NCBI RefSeq assembly: GCF_902498845.1 | Contig: NZ_CABVLM010000021.1 | Coordinates: 1-53,206 of the forward strand | Length of the DNA stretch: 53,206 nucleotides | Direction of reading: 5' to 3' | DNA from: Pseudoalteromonas rhizosphaerae | GTDB taxonomy: Bacteria > Pseudomonadota > Gammaproteobacteria > Enterobacterales > Alteromonadaceae | In this document: in pieces, positions 50,736 through 53,206 of the stretch | Position numbering within the stretch: position 1 is the stretch's first letter | How the letters are laid out: every line of letters starts with the position of its first letter | The notes under the pieces: generated by a model | Databases searched by the model: none | What the model saw: only the letters and a program-made list of their open reading frames with translations | What the model was told of the DNA's origin: nothing | Translations under genes and position numbers: made by a program

Positions 50736-52121
50736 ATGAAAAAATTAACAACAAAAAAATGGTTAACGTCTTTAGCTATCGTGCCATTAACCTTTTATAT
50801 GGCTGCCAGCCAAGCAACCTCATTGCAGGTAAAGCTACAACCAAGCGATCCACACTGGCAGTTGCTGATCAATAATAATTTACTGAGCCCAACAGATATA
50901 AAAATCGAAGCTAATGAACGCAGCTTCGCCCAGCAACTAAAACCACTATTACAACAAGGTAACTACCAAGCTGTTGCTGATCTATTTAAACAACGTGAAT
51001 TAGGTAACGATAGCCCTGCGTTACAACTTTTACGTGGCCAAGTTTTGTTAACCTTAAAACAGTTTGCAGGAGCTGAGCAGGCGTTAAAGGCAAGTTTATC
51101 AAGCATGCCAGATTTAGTTAAAGCTCATCAAGGTTTAAGTCTGCTCTATATGCAGCAAGGTAATTATCAACAAGCACAGCCACATCTAACCCGCTGTATT
51201 GAACTTGGCCAAGCTGATGCGCAAGTCTATGCGCAACTTGCCTATATTCATGTACAAGCTGAGCAGCCTTGGAGCGCAATTGCAGCTTATCGTCAGGCAT
51301 TAATGCTTGAGCCACAGCAAGCACAATATCAACAAGGGTTACTATTTTCACTAATTGCTGCAGGCGATCTAGGTCAAGCCCAAGCTCTGCTAAAAGAGCT
51401 ATTAAATGCATCCCCTAACAATCCAGAGCTTTGGCTACAACGTGCACAAATTGCCTTACAACAAGACAACAATAAACAAGCTTTGGCAAGTATTGAAGTA
51501 GCTTTAAAGCTGGCACCTAGCAATGCAAGTAATCAATTACTTGCAGCACAACTTCACCTTACACAAGGTAGCTACTCACGCTCTGTTGAATTGTTAAGTA
51601 ATGCATTAGCAAGCACTCAGCCAGCTCAAATAGCAGAAGCTAGCGAGATTAGTATGCAAACCCTAAATTGGCTTATCGCACAAAAAAAATGGCAGCTAGC
51701 CAAGCAGCTCGTTTCGCAACTAAACCCTTTCATAAATAAGTTATCAAAACAATCCCGCGCAGAGTTTTCAGTTTATACCGCTCAGCTAGCAATTGAGCAA
51801 GGTAACTTTAAACAAGCTCAAAAGAGTTTACATAAAGCATTAACAATCGACCCAAATCTTGGCGATGCACTGTTAAGCCTGGCAAATATCTATCAGCAAC
51901 AAAACCAACTGACACAAGCAAGGTTAATGTATGTACGAGCACAAGCTTTACCTGAGTACCAACTCTCTGCATGGTTAGGTCTCGCGCAAATTGAAATTGA
52001 AAATAAAAACTACAAAGAAGCATTAAGCCAGCTTAAAAAAGCACTTAACGCTAACCCACAAAGGCAAGACTTACTCACCAACATTCGCGCTCTTGAAGGG
52101 CTGATCCAACGAGAAGGTTAA
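50736..52121 (+). CDS. TPR repeat protein of the TonB2 cluster
   Basis: This 461-residue protein has an N-terminal signal or anchor segment (LTSLAIVPLTFYMAASQATS) and then about ten TPR-like units. These include VKAHQGLSLLYMQQGNYQQA, AQVYAQLAYIHVQAEQ and PNLGDALLSLANIYQQQNQL. TPR proteins are the usual last gene of DUF3450-TtpC-ExbB2-ExbD2-TonB2 clusters and probably scaffold the complex in the periplasm. It is followed by a MITE-like element and then a terminator at 52303. Confidence 0.9.
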   Translation: MKKLTTKKWLTSLAIVPLTFYMAASQATSLQVKLQPSDPHWQLLINNNLLSPTDIKIEANERSFAQQLKPLLQQGNYQAVADLFKQRELGNDSPALQLLRGQVLLTLKQFAGAEQALKASLSSMPDLVKAHQGLSLLYMQQGNYQQAQPHLTRCIELGQADAQVYAQLAYIHVQAEQPWSAIAAYRQALMLEPQQAQYQQGLLFSLIAAGDLGQAQALLKELLNASPNNPELWLQRAQIALQQDNNKQALASIEVALKLAPSNASNQLLAAQLHLTQGSYSRSVELLSNALASTQPAQIAEASEISMQTLNWLIAQKKWQLAKQLVSQLNPFINKLSKQSRAEFSVYTAQLAIEQGNFKQAQKSLHKALTIDPNLGDALLSLANIYQQQNQLTQARLMYVRAQALPEYQLSAWLGLAQIEIENKNYKEALSQLKKALNANPQRQDLLTNIRALEGLIQREG

Positions 52122-52135
52122 TAGTTAACAGATTT

Positions 52136-52296
52136 ATACCAATCGTGTTAAGTTACTGACCATTTATAGCGACAGATAAATACAGTGATAACAAGGCGTA
52201 AATTTTGACATGTAGTTGTTCTTTTTGAAAAAATTATAACGCTGTTAGCGCTTTATTTAGCTCGCTAGAGTGTTAAATATTTAAGTCGATTGGTAT
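52136..52296. mobile_element. 161-bp MITE-like inverted-repeat element
   Basis: The left end ATACCAATCGTGTTA (52136-52150) and right end TAAGTCGATTGGTAT (52282-52296) are inverted copies with 13 of 15 matches. CCAATCG/CGATTGG is bordered by TA on both sides, which fits TA target duplication by an IS630/Tc1-type transposase. There is no ORF inside. Similar ATACCAATC elements are, as I recall, common in Pseudoalteromonas genomes. It lies between the TPR stop and its terminator. Confidence 0.75.
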
Positions 52297-52302
52297 TACA
52301 CC

Positions 52303-52329
52303 AAGCCCAGCACAACGTTGGGCTTTTTA
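52303..52329 (+). terminator. Terminator of the TonB2/TPR cluster
   Basis: AAGCCCA (52303-52309) pairs with TGGGCTT (52319-52325) and a T run follows. The MITE-like element lies between the last gene and this hairpin. Confidence 0.78.
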
Positions 52330-52403
52330 TTGTCTAGTTTATAGTTTCTTCTTATGTCGTTAGCGAGTTGGGTGATTTTATAGAGAGTGCGGGTTTGTCT
52401 GTG

Positions 52404-52819
52404 ATACCAGTCTGCATAAAGATTAAGTCAATTTGATCCAGTCTCTAGAGCATATGCTTTTAACCGTATCAGGATCAGGAATGAATTTATTCCACGCTTG
52501 CGAAACCTGTTCGACTATTTCTTCATAACCACTAAACACACGATTAGATAAACAGTGTTGCCGTATCCAACTCCATTGTTAAGGTTGTTTGAAACCCATT
52601 TATTGACACTGCCGCGCGCTGTATTTAGGCGCTTAGCAATATTCGTTCTGTTTTCACCCTCAAAGAATAATGAAACAGCAAGCAGGCGTATGCGCTTTCT
52701 TGCATTAGGCTCTTTACGTGATAAAGCTAAAAGTTGCTTGGATTTTTCTAAGTTAAATTTAGTAAAAGTAGATAAGTATCAGTGTGCTAATTAGATCACA
52801 TAATTTGGCAGATTGGTAT
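52404..52819 (-). mobile_element. Internally deleted IS630-family element with both ends
   Basis: Left end ATACCAGTCTGCA (52404-52416) and right end TGGCAGATTGGTAT (52806-52819) are imperfect inverted repeats flanked by TA dinucleotides. They bracket a transposase remnant on the minus strand. The ends resemble those of the nearby MITE-like element (CCAATC). Confidence 0.7.
52423..52775 (-). pseudogene. IS630-family transposase remnant, catalytic core deleted
   Basis: The upstream part reads as an IS630 helix-turn-helix N-terminus (KEPNARKRIRLLAVSLF, then FEGENRTNIAKRLNTARGSV, then NKWVSNN). After VGY near 52560 the frame shifts and jumps to a C-terminal tail (LSNRVFSGYEEIVEQVSQAW and NKFIPDPDTVKSICSRDWI, then KLT stop at 52423). 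The whole DDE catalytic region is missing, about two thirds of a normal 340-aa transposase. There is no good start codon. It cannot encode an active enzyme. Confidence 0.82.
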
Positions 52820-52847
52820 CATTAGCTGATAGAGGAAATAAATTTGC

Positions 52848-53007
52848 GAGTTTAGAGTTTAGAGTTTAGAGTTTAGAGTTTAGAGTTTAGAGTTTAGAGT
52901 TTAGAGTTTAGAGTTTAGAGTTTAGAGTTTAGAGTTTAGAGTTTAGAGTTTAGAGTTTAGAGTTTAGAGTTTAGAGTTTAGAGTTTAGAGTTTAGAGTTT
53001 AGAGTTT
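52848..53007. repeat. GAGTTTA heptamer tandem repeat
   Basis: About 22.9 near-perfect copies of the 7-bp unit GAGTTTA lie between the IS630 remnant and the rRNA terminator. Both strands have stops in all frames. Confidence 0.98.
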
Positions 53008-53081
53008 TACAAAAATAAACTTTTCGCGCCCTATGTCAAACGTTCGCTAACTTTACTCTCGCTAACTCACATTTTAAACGT

Positions 53082-53112
53082 AAAAAAGCCGCTTCATTTC
53101 TGAAGCGGCTTT
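53082..53112 (-). terminator. rRNA operon terminator
   Basis: On the minus strand GCCGCTTCA and TGAAGCGGC form a 9-bp stem followed by six T residues, about ten bases after the 5S 3' end. Confidence 0.9.
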
Positions 53113-53120
53113 CTCAATTT

Positions 53121-53206
53121 GGAGCCTGGCAATGTCCTACTTTCACATAGCAAATGCTACACTATCATCGGCGCTGTTTCGTTTCACTACTGAGTTCGGC
53201 ATGGGG
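53121..53206 (-). rRNA. rrf: 5S ribosomal RNA, 3' part (cut by window edge)
   Basis: The minus strand enters at CCCCATGCCGAACTCAGTAG, a universal 5S segment. It continues GTGAAACGAAACAGCGCCGATG and ends at GCCAGGCTCC, as bacterial 5S does. About 86 of roughly 115-120 nt are present; the 5' end and the rest of the rRNA operon lie beyond the window. Confidence 0.96.

Noticed and set aside
52555..52794. A 79-codon open frame on the plus strand
   Set aside because: It is antisense to the IS630 transposase remnant, whose minus-strand reading shows clear transposase N- and C-terminal motifs.

Overview
This window looks like chromosomal DNA of a marine gammaproteobacterium in the order Alteromonadales, most likely Pseudoalteromonas or a close relative. 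The evidence is the AT-rich codon use, gamma-type proteins (SlmA, Zur, RadC, EF-P with EpmA and EpmB, a TonB2/TtpC cluster, DUF2333, DUF3016, TIGR03899 and TIGR04219 families), two large TonB-dependent receptors, and an intergenic inverted-repeat element with ATACCAATC ends of a kind I associate with Pseudoalteromonas. The genus is an inference; no 16S sequence is present.

Layout. 1-265: 3' end of an IS630-like transposase and a terminator. 266-10077: a membrane diguanylate cyclase, rpmB-rpmG, radC, coaBC, slmA, an exported S9 peptidase and ygiQ. 10172-18871: a REC-DUF3369-GGDEF-EAL response regulator, an SRPBCC protein that probably uses an ATT start, a pcuAC-DUF2333-TIGR04219 operon, a psp operon behind a sigma-54-type promoter, and dusA. 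18872-21395: an AT-rich accessory island with an AvcD/DcdV-type anti-phage deaminase, a small upstream ORF or RNA locus, its own promoter and terminator, and a hairpin that covers the deaminase ribosome-binding site. 21396-24089: a lipoprotein, marC, zur, cheX and yjbQ. 24090-25150: an unusual tRNA-Gly(GCC) array with three intact genes, one broken 3' half, three 78-bp repeats carrying the tRNA 5' end, and heptanucleotide tandem repeats. 25151-27761: orn, rsgA and psd. 27862-34530: a complete TPP-riboswitch-controlled thiamine operon, thiC-thiO-thiS-thiG-thiDE-thiF. 34589-43781: a META lipoprotein, a thioesterase, a TonB receptor, the EF-P module (epmA, efp, epmB), small unknown genes, galE and a DUF417 membrane protein. 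43915-52121: an iron-uptake region with a Fiu-like receptor and PiuC on one strand, and the six-gene TonB2 energising cluster on the other. 52122-53206: an ATACCAATC inverted-repeat element, an internally deleted IS630 copy, 160 bp of a GAGTTTA tandem repeat, an rRNA-operon terminator and the 3' part of a 5S rRNA gene.

How it fits together. Most of the window is housekeeping sequence. The two parts most worth following are the deaminase defence locus, with its promoter, small ORF and SD-sequestering hairpin, and the repeat biology. Several different 7-bp tandem repeats sit at gene ends and between tRNA genes, tRNA fragments flank a tRNA array, and an IS630 remnant shares its TA-flanked ends with a neighbouring MITE-like element.
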